A stretch of 64,000 nucleotides of DNA from Afipia sp. Its GTDB lineage: Bacteria > Pseudomonadota > Alphaproteobacteria > Rhizobiales > Xanthobacteraceae. Position numbers and translations under genes: made by a program. Of the stretch, positions 27,915-37,802 are shown piece after piece. Location: NCBI GenBank assembly GCA_017308575.1, contig JAFKEQ010000004.1, positions 1-64,000 on the forward strand, given 5' to 3'. Below the pieces are notes generated by a model. It ran no database searches. It was not told the origin of the DNA and saw nothing but the letters and a program-made list of their open reading frames with translations. Position 1 is the stretch's first letter. The number at the start of each line of letters is the position of its first letter.

Positions 27915-28022
27915 TTACTTCTTCTTCTTGGCGACCTTGCGGGTCTTCTTCGCGGTCTTCTTCGCAGCAGTCTTGGTGGTCTTCTTGACTGCCTTCTTCG
28001 CCTTCTTCGCCTTCTTGGCCAT
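27915..28022 (-). CDS. Tiny Lys/Ala-rich histone H1-like protein (35 aa)
   Basis: A 35-codon frame encodes a protein that starts MAKKAKKAKKAVKKTTKT and ends RKVAKKKK. It contains only Met, Ala, Lys, Thr, Val and one Arg; about half the residues are Lys, and no acidic residue is present. AAGAGGG lies 7 nt upstream of the ATG. The composition matches the C-terminal tails of histone H1-like bacterial proteins, so it probably binds nucleic acid. It stands alone in a long non-coding stretch. Codons are AAG and GCN rather than random low-complexity DNA, and the strong ribosome site argues for a real gene. Confidence 0.75.
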   Translation of the reverse strand: MAKKAKKAKKAVKKTTKTAAKKTAKKTRKVAKKKK

Positions 28023-28617
28023 GTTGCCCTCTTAAAGTTAGTGAGATGGCTTAATCGCTGTGTGCACTCGGGAATCGAAATGCACTTCAACTGGATTACA
28101 CCAACGCATTGAAAAAAACAGTGTCCCGCTTAAGGAAGTGTTGACGTACAAGGCAGAGCGCGCGCGGCGAACACGAAGCGAAAGCATCGCGATGCATCTT
28201 CTCGATGCTCTGCAACGCGCATCGCATTCTCATGCAGCACAACATCGACAATCAAAGAAGTCACTGTGCCGCAGCGGTTTCTTTCATCGCAATACATCGC
28301 GCATCATAAGTCCTTTAAAACCGCATATATCTTCGCTGCACGCAAAAAACGCGTGGCGCGGACTCTGAGTCGGATTTTTTGGCAACAAAAATATTTTTGG
28401 GAAAGTTTGGATTTGGAGCGATCAACGCTCGCGCCGGAGAACTTTTCCGGGCTTTTCGCGCAACCCGATTCGCAAACTGATTCTCCATCGCGAGGCGTTT
28501 ACGCCGACGCGCGGCGGCGTCACGAGCAGCTTTCGCGACAACGAAAATGGAAAATCGGTGGCCGAAAGATGCACGAGAGCGACGCCGCGGGCGCGGCGTC
28601 ACCGAGTTCGACAGCGA
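28023..28617. other. 595-bp leader/intergenic region before gatB stop
   Basis: No gene is seen. The 300 bp upstream of the 35-residue gene (minus strand) is AT-richer than the rest of the window and would hold its promoter or a long leader. A dyad GACGCCGC-GGGC-GCGGCGTC (28581-28600) lies about 18 bp after the gatB stop on the minus strand and may be its terminator, although no T-run follows. Confidence 0.4.
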
Positions 28618-30102
28618 TCAGATGCCGAGTTTGGCCTTCAGCAGGTCGTTCACGGCCTGCGGATTCACCTTGCCGCCGGTCGACTTCATCACCTGACCGA
28701 CGAACCAGCCCATGAGCTGCGGCTTGGCGCGCGCCTGTTCGACCTTGTCCGGATTGGCGGCGATGATGTCGTCCACCACCTTCTCGATCGCACCGAGATC
28801 GGTCACCTGCTTCATGCCGAGCGTCTCAACCAGCGCACGCGGATCGCCGCCTTTGGTCCAGACGATCTCGAACAGATCCTTGGCGATCTTGCCGGAGATA
28901 GTTCCTTCTCCGATCAGGCTGATGATCGCCGCCATCTGCTCTGCCGACACCGGCGACGCGGAAATGTCCTGCCCTTCCTTGTTCAGGCGGCCGAACAGTT
29001 CGTTGATCACCCAGTTGGCAGCGAGTTTGCCGTCCCGCGCCTTGTCCGCGAGCTGACCCAGCACCGCCTCGAAGAAGTCCGCGCTTTCCCGTTCGGTGAC
29101 CAGTACGCTGGCGTCATAAGGCGTCAGGCCGAAGTCGGCCATGAAGCGCGCCCGCTTGGCGTCCGGAAGCTCCGGCAGTTTCGCCTTGAGGCCGTCCACG
29201 TAAGCCTGGGTAAATTCCAGCGGCAGCAGGTCGGGGTCCGGGAAGTAGCGATAGTCATGTGCTTCTTCCTTGGACCGCATTGAGCGCGTCTCGCCCTTGT
29301 TCGGGTCGTAGAGACGGGTTTCCTGATCGATGACGCCGCCGTCCTCGAGGATTTCGATCTGGCGGCGCGCCTCGTAGTCGATGGCCTGCCCCATGAACCG
29401 GATCGAGTTGACGTTCTTGATCTCGCAGCGGGTGCCGAACGGCGCGCCCGGACGGCGGACGGAGACATTGAGGTCGGCGCGCAGGTTGCCCTTCTCCATG
29501 TCGCCGTCGCAGGTGCCGAGATAGCGCAGGATGGTCCGCACCTTGGCGACGTAGGCCTGCGCCTCCTCAGCGGACCGCATGTCGGGCTTGGAAACGATCT
29601 CCATCAGCGCCACGCCGGACCTGTTGAGATCGACAAACGACATCGACGGATGCTGGTCGTGCAGCGACTTGCCCGCGTCCTGCTCGAGGTGCAGCCGCTC
29701 GATGCCGATGGCAACGCTCCGGCCGTCACCCAGTTCGACGGTGACCTGCCCCTCGCCGACGATCGGCGACTTGTACTGGCTGATCTGATAGCCCTGCGGC
29801 AGATCGGGATAGAAGTAGTTCTTCCGGTCGAAGGTCGACTTCAGATTGATCTGCGCATTCAGGCCGAGCCCGCTGCGGATCGCCTGCGAGACGCACTCCT
29901 CGTTGATGACGGGCAACATGCCGGGCATCGCCGCGTCCACCAGCGAAACATGATCGTTCGGCGCGCCGCCGAACTCCGTGGAAGCGCCGGAGAACAGCTT
30001 GGACTTGGAGGTCACCTGGGCGTGGATTTCCAGGCCGATGACCATTTCCCAGTCGCCGGTCTCGCCTTTGATGAGCTTGGATGTTTTGACGGGTGCGTTC
30101 AT
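28618..30102 (-). CDS. gatB: Asp-tRNA(Asn)/Glu-tRNA(Gln) amidotransferase subunit B
   Basis: GatB with GatA and GatC converts mischarged Glu-tRNA(Gln) or Asp-tRNA(Asn) to the correct amides. The 494-residue protein has the kinase-like cradle, starting [25 protein letters not shown], then [20 protein letters not shown], the [20 protein letters not shown] motif, and a C-terminal YqeY-like helical tail ending [16 protein letters not shown]. It is separated from gatA by a patatin gene. Confidence 0.97.
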   Translation of the reverse strand: MNAPVKTSKLIKGETGDWEMVIGLEIHAQVTSKSKLFSGASTEFGGAPNDHVSLVDAAMPGMLPVINEECVSQAIRSGLGLNAQINLKSTFDRKNYFYPDLPQGYQISQYKSPIVGEGQVTVELGDGRSVAIGIERLHLEQDAGKSLHDQHPSMSFVDLNRSGVALMEIVSKPDMRSAEEAQAYVAKVRTILRYLGTCDGDMEKGNLRADLNVSVRRPGAPFGTRCEIKNVNSIRFMGQAIDYEARRQIEILEDGGVIDQETRLYDPNKGETRSMRSKEEAHDYRYFPDPDLLPLEFTQAYVDGLKAKLPELPDAKRARFMADFGLTPYDASVLVTERESADFFEAVLGQLADKARDGKLAANWVINELFGRLNKEGQDISASPVSAEQMAAIISLIGEGTISGKIAKDLFEIVWTKGGDPRALVETLGMKQVTDLGAIEKVVDDIIAANPDKVEQARAKPQLMGWFVGQVMKSTGGKVNPQAVNDLLKAKLGI

Positions 30103-30161
30103 GGAGCGGCTTTTACTCCGGTCGCAGGCGCGAGAAAACCCCTCGTCCGCGCCAGATCTGA

Positions 30162-31547
30162 TTACAGTCCAGCGGCAAAACTGCGGAATATGGGGCTCGC
30201 CCGCAGCGCGTCGCCGCCTGCCGCAATGACACTGTCGACCTGTTCGGCAGGGAGCTGAAAGCGTGTGGGGACACGCTCAAGTTCGGCCGCGCGGGTTGGT
30301 TCAAGCTGGTCGAAACCGACCCGTCCGACATAGAATTTCACGTCACGGCAATTCCAGTTAGCCGGTGCGCCGTATCTGGCGCGATCAGCCGCCGACAATC
30401 CGCAGCGCCAGCGAACCAGAGAGCCCTGCCAGTCGGTCATGGTGGCGCTGAACGCCGTAAAGCTCCCCGCGACGCTGGCATCAATAGCGGTATCGGCCGC
30501 AGCCTTGACGAGATCGGCTCCGCTCGGACCTTCAACCGTGTTGATCCAGTTTCCGCTGACACCCGTCTTGGCGTCCACCACCAGGATCAGTGCACGCCGC
30601 AGCCTGACTGCCTGCCGCGGGCTGATCGGTCCATATGGTGTGTCCGACGACAGCCGGGCGATGGTGAAACCCGCCAACCCATAGTTGTCGACAAGCCCGC
30701 CATCGAGCAGCTTGATGTAGGGCATCGAGCCGTCATGATAGCGACTGATCGCCTTTGCGAACGAATGCAGCATCGGCGGCGAATTGGGATTGTCACGCGC
30801 CCGGACAATCCATGGCGGAAGCCGGTCGTTACACTTTCCGGGGAACGTCTGCATCACCACCGGCGCGAAAGCCACGGGAACCGCCGCCGACGCCGCAACG
30901 GCGTTCGCCAGCGGATACTCCGATAGATTGGAGCACATGGCGCCGAATGCCACCGAGCCGAATACGAACGGTGTCCTGTTGTAGATATCGGAGGCGTTGA
31001 TCCAGACCTGCGGCCGGCTCGCTGCACCAAGATCCCGGAACGTCGCCCCCTGAAACAGGTTCGCGTCGAGCCAGCGCGGGAATCCCGTCGAGTCGTTGAT
31101 ACCGCCGGCAACCGCGCGGGAAAGGGTTGCGAGCGTAAGATCGGTCTGCAGCCCTTCCTCCGCATTGCGAAGCAAAAACCGTTCGCGGAAATCGGCAAGC
31201 GCCGCCCGCTTCCGCAGGCCGTAATACGCGGCCGTCACCGAACCGCCTGAAACGCCGGAAACGAATTCGACCCGATCGATCATTGAGGACTGCGCACCGC
31301 GAACCGGTATGCGCTCCATCTCCTTCAGCACACCATAGGAGAACGCCGCCGCGCGCGTTCCGCCGCCTGAAAAGGACAGTCCGATGATCGTATCGTCGTA
31401 ACTGGTTGTCTCGCCGAAGCCGATGTTCCCCTTGTCGGCGAGACTGTCAGAACCCGGCAAATTCACCGGCGCGTTCTGAATCGATGCGCAGCCGAGCAAG
31501 ACGCCCGACATCAACACAGCACCCGTGATAGGCCGCACCCAACGCAT
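30162..31547 (-). CDS. Patatin-like phospholipase, predicted lipoprotein
   Basis: A lipoprotein signal with the lipobox LLGC (Cys20) puts this 461-residue protein on the outer or inner membrane facing the periplasm. The patatin core shows the oxyanion loop [20 protein letters not shown] (residues about 58-77), the nucleophile elbow GVSGGS near residue 99, and the dyad Asp in [14 protein letters not shown] near residue 279. It is therefore a probable serine lipid acyl hydrolase. It sits between gatA and gatB on the same strand but has no functional link to them that I can see. Confidence 0.88.
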   Translation of the reverse strand: MRWVRPITGAVLMSGVLLGCASIQNAPVNLPGSDSLADKGNIGFGETTSYDDTIIGLSFSGGGTRAAAFSYGVLKEMERIPVRGAQSSMIDRVEFVSGVSGGSVTAAYYGLRKRAALADFRERFLLRNAEEGLQTDLTLATLSRAVAGGINDSTGFPRWLDANLFQGATFRDLGAASRPQVWINASDIYNRTPFVFGSVAFGAMCSNLSEYPLANAVAASAAVPVAFAPVVMQTFPGKCNDRLPPWIVRARDNPNSPPMLHSFAKAISRYHDGSMPYIKLLDGGLVDNYGLAGFTIARLSSDTPYGPISPRQAVRLRRALILVVDAKTGVSGNWINTVEGPSGADLVKAAADTAIDASVAGSFTAFSATMTDWQGSLVRWRCGLSAADRARYGAPANWNCRDVKFYVGRVGFDQLEPTRAAELERVPTRFQLPAEQVDSVIAAGGDALRASPIFRSFAAGL

Positions 31548-31654
31548 CGATCACCAATCCCACCGGGCGTTATCGCGCCCGACGGTTAACGAAAACATAC
31601 CCCTGCCTCAGGCATCAGTGAGAGAAACGGTGAATTCAAGGCGGACGGCGGTTC

Positions 31655-33133
31655 TTACACCCACCACTTGTCCGCGGTGAACCGTCCCGCGGCCTGCTCG
31701 ACCACTTCGCCAAGCGAGAACAGCGTCTCTTCGTCGAACGGACGGCCGATCAGCTGCAGGCCGAGCGGCAAGCCCTGGGCATCCTTGCCCGCAGGGACCG
31801 CGATGCCGGGCAGTCCCGCCATGTTCACGGTCACCGTGAAGATGTCATTGAGATACATCTCGACCGGATCGGCCTTGCCCTTCTCTCCGATCCCGAATGC
31901 GGCGGAAGGCGTCGCGGGCGTCAGGATCGCGCTGACGCCTTTCGCGAATACGTCCTCGAAGTCCTTCTTGATGAGCGTGCGGACCTTTTGGGCCCGTAGA
32001 TAGTAGGCATCGTAATAGCCCGCCGAGAGCACATAGGTGCCGATCATGATGCGGCGGCGCACCTCCGGCCCGAAACCGGCGGCTCGGGTATTCTCATACA
32101 TCTCCGCGATCGTCTTGCCGTTGACGCGCTCGCCATAGCGCACGCCATCGTAACGCGCGAGATTGCTTGAGGCTTCGGCAGGCGCAACCACGTAATAAGC
32201 AGGCAGCGCGTACTTCGTATGCGGCAGCGAGACTTCGACCAGTTCGGCACCGGCGGCCTTCAGCCAGTCAGCACCCTGGGTCCAGAGTTTCTCGATTTCA
32301 TCGGACATGCCATCGAGACGGTATTCCTTCGGAATGCCGATCTTCATGCCCTTCACCGATTTGCCGATGGCGGCTTCGTAGTCCGGCACCGGTAGATCGA
32401 CCGACGTCGTGTCCTTCGGATCGTGACCGGCCATCGAGCGCGTCAGGATGGCGGTGTCGCGCACGGTGCGCGCGAAGGGACCCGCCTGATCGAGCGACGA
32501 AGCGAAGGCTACGGTGCCCCAGCGCGAGCAACGCCCGTAAGTCGGCTTGATGCCGACAATGCCGGTGAACGCCGCGGGCTGGCGGATCGAGCCGCCGGTG
32601 TCGGTGCCGGTCGCGCCGAGACAGAGATTGGCGGCGACGGCGGATGCAGAACCGCCGGATGAACCGCCCGGCACGAGGTTTGTGTCCGAGCCTTCCCGCC
32701 GCCACGGGTTGATCACAGGGCCGAACGCCGAGGTCTCGTTGGACGAGCCCATAGCGAATTCATCGTTATTCAGCTTGCCCAGCATCACCGCGCCGTCGCG
32801 CCAGAGCTGCGCGGTCACTGTGGATTCATAAGGCGGAATGAAGTTGCCGAGAATCTTCGAGCACGCCGTGGTGCGCACGCCGGTGGTCGCGAAGAGATCC
32901 TTGATGCCGAGCGGAATGCCCGCCAGCGGCCCCGCCTCGCCTTTCGCGATGGTTGCGTCGGCGGCCTTTGCCTGCGCGCGGGCGTGGTCAGGCGTTTCCA
33001 GCACATAGGCGTTGAGCACGCGCGCCTTTTCCATCGCCGCGAGATGGGCGTCGGTCAGTTCCAGCGCGGTAAAGGATTTCTGCGTGAGCCCTTCGCGGGC
33101 ATCGGCAAGCGTCAGTGACGTCAGATCGGTCAT
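31655..33133 (-). CDS. gatA: Asp-tRNA(Asn)/Glu-tRNA(Gln) amidotransferase subunit A
   Basis: GatA is the glutaminase that supplies ammonia for tRNA-dependent amidation. The 492-residue amidase has the catalytic Lys in [15 protein letters not shown] (near residue 77), and the Ser-cisSer pair in [20 protein letters not shown] followed by [14 protein letters not shown]. The C-terminus carries [18 protein letters not shown]. It follows immediately after a 62-residue gene and gatC, so the three are probably one transcript. Confidence 0.97.
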   Translation of the reverse strand: MTDLTSLTLADAREGLTQKSFTALELTDAHLAAMEKARVLNAYVLETPDHARAQAKAADATIAKGEAGPLAGIPLGIKDLFATTGVRTTACSKILGNFIPPYESTVTAQLWRDGAVMLGKLNNDEFAMGSSNETSAFGPVINPWRREGSDTNLVPGGSSGGSASAVAANLCLGATGTDTGGSIRQPAAFTGIVGIKPTYGRCSRWGTVAFASSLDQAGPFARTVRDTAILTRSMAGHDPKDTTSVDLPVPDYEAAIGKSVKGMKIGIPKEYRLDGMSDEIEKLWTQGADWLKAAGAELVEVSLPHTKYALPAYYVVAPAEASSNLARYDGVRYGERVNGKTIAEMYENTRAAGFGPEVRRRIMIGTYVLSAGYYDAYYLRAQKVRTLIKKDFEDVFAKGVSAILTPATPSAAFGIGEKGKADPVEMYLNDIFTVTVNMAGLPGIAVPAGKDAQGLPLGLQLIGRPFDEETLFSLGEVVEQAAGRFTADKWWV

Positions 33134-33322
33134 TTATTCTTCTATCGGATCGCAAATAAAGGGAGACTTGTTCTTCTGGGCTTGCGCCGCCTCGGCTTCC
33201 AGCATGTCGATCACCGTATCGATCGCCTTGTCGGGATCGACATCCTGGCCCTGACGCTCCATGGCATCGAGATATTGCATATAGGCCGCGTAGACCTTTT
33301 CGTCGCTGCACAGCAGGCACAT
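33134..33322 (-). CDS. Conserved-looking 62-aa protein between gatC and gatA
   Basis: The product starts MCLLCSDEKVYAAYMQYLDA and ends SPFICDPIEE. It is acidic and helical, with a Cys-X2-Cys at residues 2-5 and a third Cys near the end that could bind metal or form disulphides. Its stop abuts the gatA start exactly (33134/33133), and its start is 15 bp after the gatC stop, so translation with gatA is likely coupled. I do not recognise the family. Confidence 0.75.
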   Translation of the reverse strand: MCLLCSDEKVYAAYMQYLDAMERQGQDVDPDKAIDTVIDMLEAEAAQAQKNKSPFICDPIEE

Positions 33323-33337
33323 GGCAATCGCCCCGGG

Positions 33338-33625
33338 TTATTCGACGACTTTGGGCACCAGGAAGAAATGGTCCTCGGTCACCGGCGCGTTGGCGAGAAC
33401 CTTCTCCGGAATCTCGCCGTCGGTGACGACATCGCGCCGCTTTTTCATCTCCATCGGCGTCACCGAGGTCATCGGCTCGACGCCATCGACATTCACCTCG
33501 GACAACTGCTCGACAAACGCCAGCATGGCGTTCAGTTCGCCCTGAAGATGCGATACTTCGTCCTCCTTCACCGCAATCCGCGCAAGCTGCGCGATCCGGC
33601 GGACGGTGGCGGCATCGACTGACAT
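33338..33625 (-). CDS. gatC: Asp-tRNA(Asn)/Glu-tRNA(Gln) amidotransferase subunit C
   Basis: GatC is the small subunit that wraps around the GatA-GatB interface. The 95-residue product has [20 protein letters not shown], then [20 protein letters not shown] and the [21 protein letters not shown] region, ending FFLVPKVVE. The start at 33625 is chosen over 33670 by family alignment. It heads the gatC-orf62-gatA group. Confidence 0.95.
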   Translation of the reverse strand: MSVDAATVRRIAQLARIAVKEDEVSHLQGELNAMLAFVEQLSEVNVDGVEPMTSVTPMEMKKRRDVVTDGEIPEKVLANAPVTEDHFFLVPKVVE

Positions 33626-33859
33626 ATATAAGCGTCTCCGGTGAGCGTGGCTGCCGCCCTCATAGAACATTCGGCGGGGAACGCCAACGCCAAATAACCG
33701 GCCAGCGCGTCCTGCAACGGAGATTATTCTATACTTATCAATATCTTGCAGACGGAACCGTCTTCACGCCGTCCGCCGCATCAGATCGAACGGCGAGCAG
33801 TTATGCTCCGAAGACCTGCACAATCGCCGCGGCACAGACAATCCACGCGATCGCGCGAT

Positions 33860-34948
33860 TTATTTCCCAAGGCTGTGCAGCCGTTCAAGACCTTCGGCCG
33901 CCAGCATGCGCGTGAGATCCGCCGCTCCCATCGGGCGCTTCATCGCGACCGACTGCCCTGCCCAAAGATTGGTGAAATCCGACCGGCCGAGTTTCTCGGC
34001 AGCCGTCTTAAGCGGGCCCAACGCAGCAGCGGCATGAGGGAACGCAGGCGCATCTAGCGTCACCGGCCCGACTTCACGCATCGCGCGATTGGCGATGCCG
34101 CGCGCCGGGCGGCCGGTCATGACATTGGTGATCACGGTTGAATCCTCCGTCGCCCCGGACAGCGCCGCGCGCCCAAGCGCACTGACCTTTGAATCGGATG
34201 TGTGGAGATACGCGGTGCCGATCTGCACACCGGCAGCCCCCAGCGCAAAGGCCGCCGCAATGCCGCGCCCGTCGGCGATGCCGCCTGCCGCGATCACCGG
34301 CACTTTCACCGCATCGACGACCTGCGGCACCAGCGACATGACGCCCGGCTGCGACGCGATATTGCCAGTCATGAACATGCTGCGGTGTCCGCCGGCCTCC
34401 GCCCCTTGCGCGATGATGGCATCCGCACCGTTCTGCTCAAGCCAAACCGCTTCCTTCACAAGGGTTGCGCAGCCGATCACCACGCACCCGGTTGCCTTGA
34501 CGCGATCGAGCAGCGACCTGTCCGGCAGGCCGAAATGGAAACTGACGACCTCAGGCTTCAATTCCTCGACCAGTTCACACATCGCGTCATCAAAAGGCGC
34601 GCGGGCGGCAGCCGGAACGGGCATATCCGGATCGAGCCCCAGTTCCTCAAAATAGGGCGTCAGCCGCTTGCGCCACACGGCTTCGCGCGCGGGATCGGCA
34701 TCGACCGCCGTGTGGGCGAAGAAATTCATGTTCAGCGGCGCGCTGATACGCTGGCGGATGATGCTGACCTGTTCGCGCGCCTTCTCCACGGACAGCATCG
34801 CGCAAGGCAGCGAACCCAACGCTCCCCCTTCGCTCGCGGCAATCACAAGATCGGCGTCCATCACGCCTGCCATCGGCGCCTGCACGATGGGAACATCGAT
34901 CTTGAACAGGTCGAGAAGTCTACGGTCTGGCCACATGGAAGGTCTCAT
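33860..34948 (-). CDS. Nitronate monooxygenase (class I, FMN)
   Basis: This FMN-dependent TIM-barrel oxygenase oxidises alkyl nitronates such as propionate 3-nitronate. The 362-residue protein has VPIVQAPMAGVMDADLVIAA, NMNFFAHTA, the catalytic His in VVSFHFGLPD, the GAEAGGHRSMF motif, and the phosphate-binding PVIAAGGIADGRGIAAA. An internal ATG at 34936 is an alternative start. It lies between gatC and the MFS gene on the same strand, with 234 bp before it and gatC. Confidence 0.9.
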   Translation of the reverse strand: MRPSMWPDRRLLDLFKIDVPIVQAPMAGVMDADLVIAASEGGALGSLPCAMLSVEKAREQVSIIRQRISAPLNMNFFAHTAVDADPAREAVWRKRLTPYFEELGLDPDMPVPAAARAPFDDAMCELVEELKPEVVSFHFGLPDRSLLDRVKATGCVVIGCATLVKEAVWLEQNGADAIIAQGAEAGGHRSMFMTGNIASQPGVMSLVPQVVDAVKVPVIAAGGIADGRGIAAAFALGAAGVQIGTAYLHTSDSKVSALGRAALSGATEDSTVITNVMTGRPARGIANRAMREVGPVTLDAPAFPHAAAALGPLKTAAEKLGRSDFTNLWAGQSVAMKRPMGAADLTRMLAAEGLERLHSLGK

Positions 34949-35009
34949 TCATGCTGGAGCGGCGGAAGTTTCTTGGTTTGAAGTTCTATCTCATCATGAG
35001 ACGGCGGCA

Positions 35010-36188
35010 TCAACCGCTGTCACCCGATGCACCTGCGCTGAACGCGAGGGTGACGCTGCTCGCCGCCAGTGCCAGTGCCGCGAGCAGGCTCGGCCAAATC
35101 AGGCTGCCATGGAACAGGGTTACGGTGAGAGGCCCGACGATCTGGCCCAGCGCGAACGCGGCGGTGAAGGCCGCGATCAATCGCGGACCCTGCATTCCGC
35201 CCAGCCGCCGCGCTTCCTGAATGCCGGCCATGGTGATGACCATGAATGTCCCACCGACACATAGCGCAGAAAACATCAGGACATAGAGATTGACCGTCAG
35301 CACCGGCGCGATCACACCGACCGCGAGCACCCATTGGCCATGCGCCCAAAGCCGTCGCGGCGAGTGCGCAGGAAGAAGTCGCGCGGCAAGTGCCGTCGAT
35401 AGCGCGGCCGCCGCGCCGAACACCGGCCAGACCCAACCGAATACCGACGGATTGGCGATCGCCTCTCGCGCCAGCGCGGGAAGAAACGTCGCCGGAATGA
35501 TGTAGCCGTAGCCGAACACGCCATAGCAAAGCGCGGCGATCCAAGCCTGACGCGATAGCGGCGCGCGTTCCACGTCTGCCATTATCGATGGTTGCGCGGG
35601 ATTCGATGTCAGCCGGGACCACAGCGCGGATGTGAAGATCGCAGCCGTCACGCCAAGGCATATCCATGTCGCACGCGATCCCCACGCCGTCACCGCGGCG
35701 ACAAGGCTGATCAGGCCCGTAAAGCAGATACCGGCTCCGACACCAGAGAACACACGTCCCGACCACGCGCTCTTCCCAAGATGCGCCAGAATGGGCATGG
35801 CCCAGGCGGATACGCCGACCAGAACAAACGCACTCGCCGCCCCGGCGACAAAGCGGAGCGCAAACCAGAACCAGAAATGATCCGTGAGCGGCATGCCGAA
35901 GGTCGACACGGCAATCGCCGCCAGCCCCCATTGCACGGCGCGCGTGGGCCGCGGCGGTGCCGAGATGCAGGTGACCGCTCCCGCGAGATAGCCCACGTAA
36001 TTCGCCGTCGCGAGCCAGCCGCCCTGTGTCAACGTCAGGCCCGCATCCTGCTGCATCAGCGGCAACAGCGGAGTGAAGGCGAACCGGCCGATGCCCATTG
36101 CGACCGCGAGCGCGATCAGACCAGTCCACACCGTGATGACAGCGATGTGTGACGCGGGAGAACTTGCGGGCGCGGCTTTGGACGACAT
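35010..36188 (-). CDS. YbfB/YjiJ-family MFS transporter
   Basis: A 392-residue 12-helix transporter of the YbfB/YjiJ group, as shown by AMGIGRFAFTPLLPLMQQDAG near the N-terminus, GGWLATANYVGYLAGA, and AALCYGVFGYGYIIPATFLP in the second half. The substrate is unknown. The start at 36188 (MSSKAAPASSPAS) replaces a longer frame from 36320 that would cover the divergent promoter. It is divergent from a LysR regulator, which probably controls it. Confidence 0.88.
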   Translation of the reverse strand: MSSKAAPASSPASHIAVITVWTGLIALAVAMGIGRFAFTPLLPLMQQDAGLTLTQGGWLATANYVGYLAGAVTCISAPPRPTRAVQWGLAAIAVSTFGMPLTDHFWFWFALRFVAGAASAFVLVGVSAWAMPILAHLGKSAWSGRVFSGVGAGICFTGLISLVAAVTAWGSRATWICLGVTAAIFTSALWSRLTSNPAQPSIMADVERAPLSRQAWIAALCYGVFGYGYIIPATFLPALAREAIANPSVFGWVWPVFGAAAALSTALAARLLPAHSPRRLWAHGQWVLAVGVIAPVLTVNLYVLMFSALCVGGTFMVITMAGIQEARRLGGMQGPRLIAAFTAAFALGQIVGPLTVTLFHGSLIWPSLLAALALAASSVTLAFSAGASGDSG

Positions 36189-36312
36189 GGCAGGACTGAC
36201 GAATGAAACGCCTGGAACGGGCGGAAAACGCAGCGGCGTCGTGCGTCTTCGCGTCTTGCATGGATCGTTCAGAATAGTACGCTGCTTTGGAATTTCTGAA
36301 TAATGAATAATT

Positions 36313-36329
36313 GAGAACATGTTATTCTC
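36313..36329. promoter_or_regulatory. Candidate LysR operator in the MFS/lysR gap
   Basis: In the 179-bp gap between the divergent genes, GAGAA (36313-36317) and TTCTC (36325-36329) form an inverted repeat around CATGTTA. The surrounding 50 bp is markedly AT-rich for this window. The assignment to the LysR protein rests on position only. Confidence 0.35.
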
Positions 36330-36367
36330 TAAAAATGAATATCGTAATCCGAACCGGGAGAATCGCG

Positions 36368-37258
36368 ATGAACTTCTCCGATCTGCAAATCTTCAAAACC
36401 GTTGTGGAAGAAGGCGGCATCGTAAAGGCCGCGCACAAGCTTCACCGCGTGCCGTCGAATATCACCACGCGCATCAAACAGCTTGAGACGGCAGTCGGCA
36501 TTCCGCTGTTTCATCGCGACCGGCAACGGCTGCATTTGTCGCCGAGCGGCGAGTTGCTGCTGGGCTATGCCGCGCGGTTGATCGATCTTTCCGAAGAGGC
36601 GCGGCATGTCGTGGCGGGCACCGCGCCGCAAGGCGTGCTCAAGCTGGGCGCGCTGGAAAGCACAACGGCCAGCCGCCTGCCCGCCCTGCTCGCCGAATTT
36701 CACCGGCAATATCCCGACGTGCGCCTCGAACTCACCACCGGCACCAACGACGCGCTTGTAAACGCCGTGTCCGAGCGAAGATTAGACGCCGCCTTTATCG
36801 CGGAACGTCCGTCGTCGCGCGCGCTCGCACACCTGCCGGTGTTTCGCGAACGGCTGACGGTGATTTCCAGCCTCGACCACAAGCCGGTCAGAACCGCACG
36901 CGACGCCAATGGACAAAGCCTGATCGCGTTTCCCGACGGCTGCGCTTATCGGCGCTCCCTTCAGCGCTGGCTCAGGCGCGACAGCCTGACCACGTCGCGG
37001 GTGCTGGAGCTAAGTTCCTATCACGCGATTGTTGCCTGCGTCGCAGCCGGAGCGGGAATCGCCCTGATGCCGGAAGCCGTGCTCGACACCATGCCGCAGA
37101 CCCATGTGCGCCGTAACAGGATTCCCCGCGCCCAAAGCGACATCGTCACCCCGCTGATCTGGCGCAAGGGAGAAATCTCGCCGCCGGTGCTCGCTTTGCG
37201 GACACTCGTCGCATCGATTGGCCCAGCAGGCAAACAGCGCACAAGGCAGAGCGCCTGA
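36368..37258 (+). CDS. LysR-family transcriptional regulator
   Basis: The 296-residue protein has an N-terminal winged helix, MNFSDLQIFKTVVEEGGIVKA then AHKLHRVPSNITTRIKQLE and LFHRDRQRLHLSPSGE, followed by a periplasmic-binding-like effector domain (about residues 90-290). The ATG at 36368 is preferred to upstream starts on alignment. The helix-turn-helix variant VPSNITTRIKQLE resembles the YeiE/PrpR-like branch with VPSNVTTRI. It is divergent from the YbfB-type MFS gene and probably regulates it. Confidence 0.9.
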   Translation: MNFSDLQIFKTVVEEGGIVKAAHKLHRVPSNITTRIKQLETAVGIPLFHRDRQRLHLSPSGELLLGYAARLIDLSEEARHVVAGTAPQGVLKLGALESTTASRLPALLAEFHRQYPDVRLELTTGTNDALVNAVSERRLDAAFIAERPSSRALAHLPVFRERLTVISSLDHKPVRTARDANGQSLIAFPDGCAYRRSLQRWLRRDSLTTSRVLELSSYHAIVACVAAGAGIALMPEAVLDTMPQTHVRRNRIPRAQSDIVTPLIWRKGEISPPVLALRTLVASIGPAGKQRTRQSA

Positions 37259-37307
37259 GCGGCATTCCCGCTTTGCAACCTTCGTATCCCGCGTGATAAG
37301 CGAAGCC

Positions 37308-37799
37308 ATGCCCGCGTCCATCCTACCGCTGATCGAAGCCGCCGCGCTCTGGCCTCCACGGGGAGCCCTGATCGGACTCGACCTCGGCACCAAGACCATC
37401 GGCGTCGCCGTCTCCGATCCGGACCGCAAGCTCGCGACCGGGATCGAGACCATTCAGCGCAAGGCCTTCACCGCCGATGCGACCCGGCTGCTGGCACTGG
37501 CCGGCGAGCGCAACGTCACGGGCTTCGTCCTCGGCCTGCCAATCAACATGGACGGCAGCGAAGGCCCGCGCGCGCAATCGACCCGCGCCTTCGCACGCAA
37601 CTTCGCGAAGCTGACGGACCTGCCGATCGGGCTGTGGGACGAACGCCTGTCCACGGCCGCGGTAGAGCGCGAACTGATCGGCATGGACATGAGCCGCGCC
37701 AAACGGGCCAAGGTGATCGACGAGCATGCCGCGATCTTCATTCTGCAAGGTGCGCTAGACCGGCTGCACGTCCTGCGGCAAGCACCGGGAGCGACTTGA
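37308..37799 (+). CDS. ruvX: Putative pre-16S rRNA nuclease / Holliday junction resolvase YqgF
   Basis: YqgF is an RNase H-fold protein proposed to mature the 16S rRNA 5' end and earlier annotated as a Holliday junction resolvase. The 163-residue product has ALIGLDLGTKTIGVAVSDPD (catalytic Asp), VLGLPINMDGSEGPRAQSTR, LWDERLSTAAVERELIG and the C-terminal KVIDEHAAIFILQGALD (Asp). The ATG at 37308 is used; the earlier frame overlaps the lysR gene. It is followed 3 bp later by the AEC transporter. Confidence 0.92.
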   Translation: MPASILPLIEAAALWPPRGALIGLDLGTKTIGVAVSDPDRKLATGIETIQRKAFTADATRLLALAGERNVTGFVLGLPINMDGSEGPRAQSTRAFARNFAKLTDLPIGLWDERLSTAAVERELIGMDMSRAKRAKVIDEHAAIFILQGALDRLHVLRQAPGAT

Positions 37800-37802
37800 C
37801 CC

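Noticed and set aside
24414..28617. Genomic island with attachment sites at tRNA-Ser
   Set aside because: No integrase, and no repeat of the tRNA 3' end, was found in the window.
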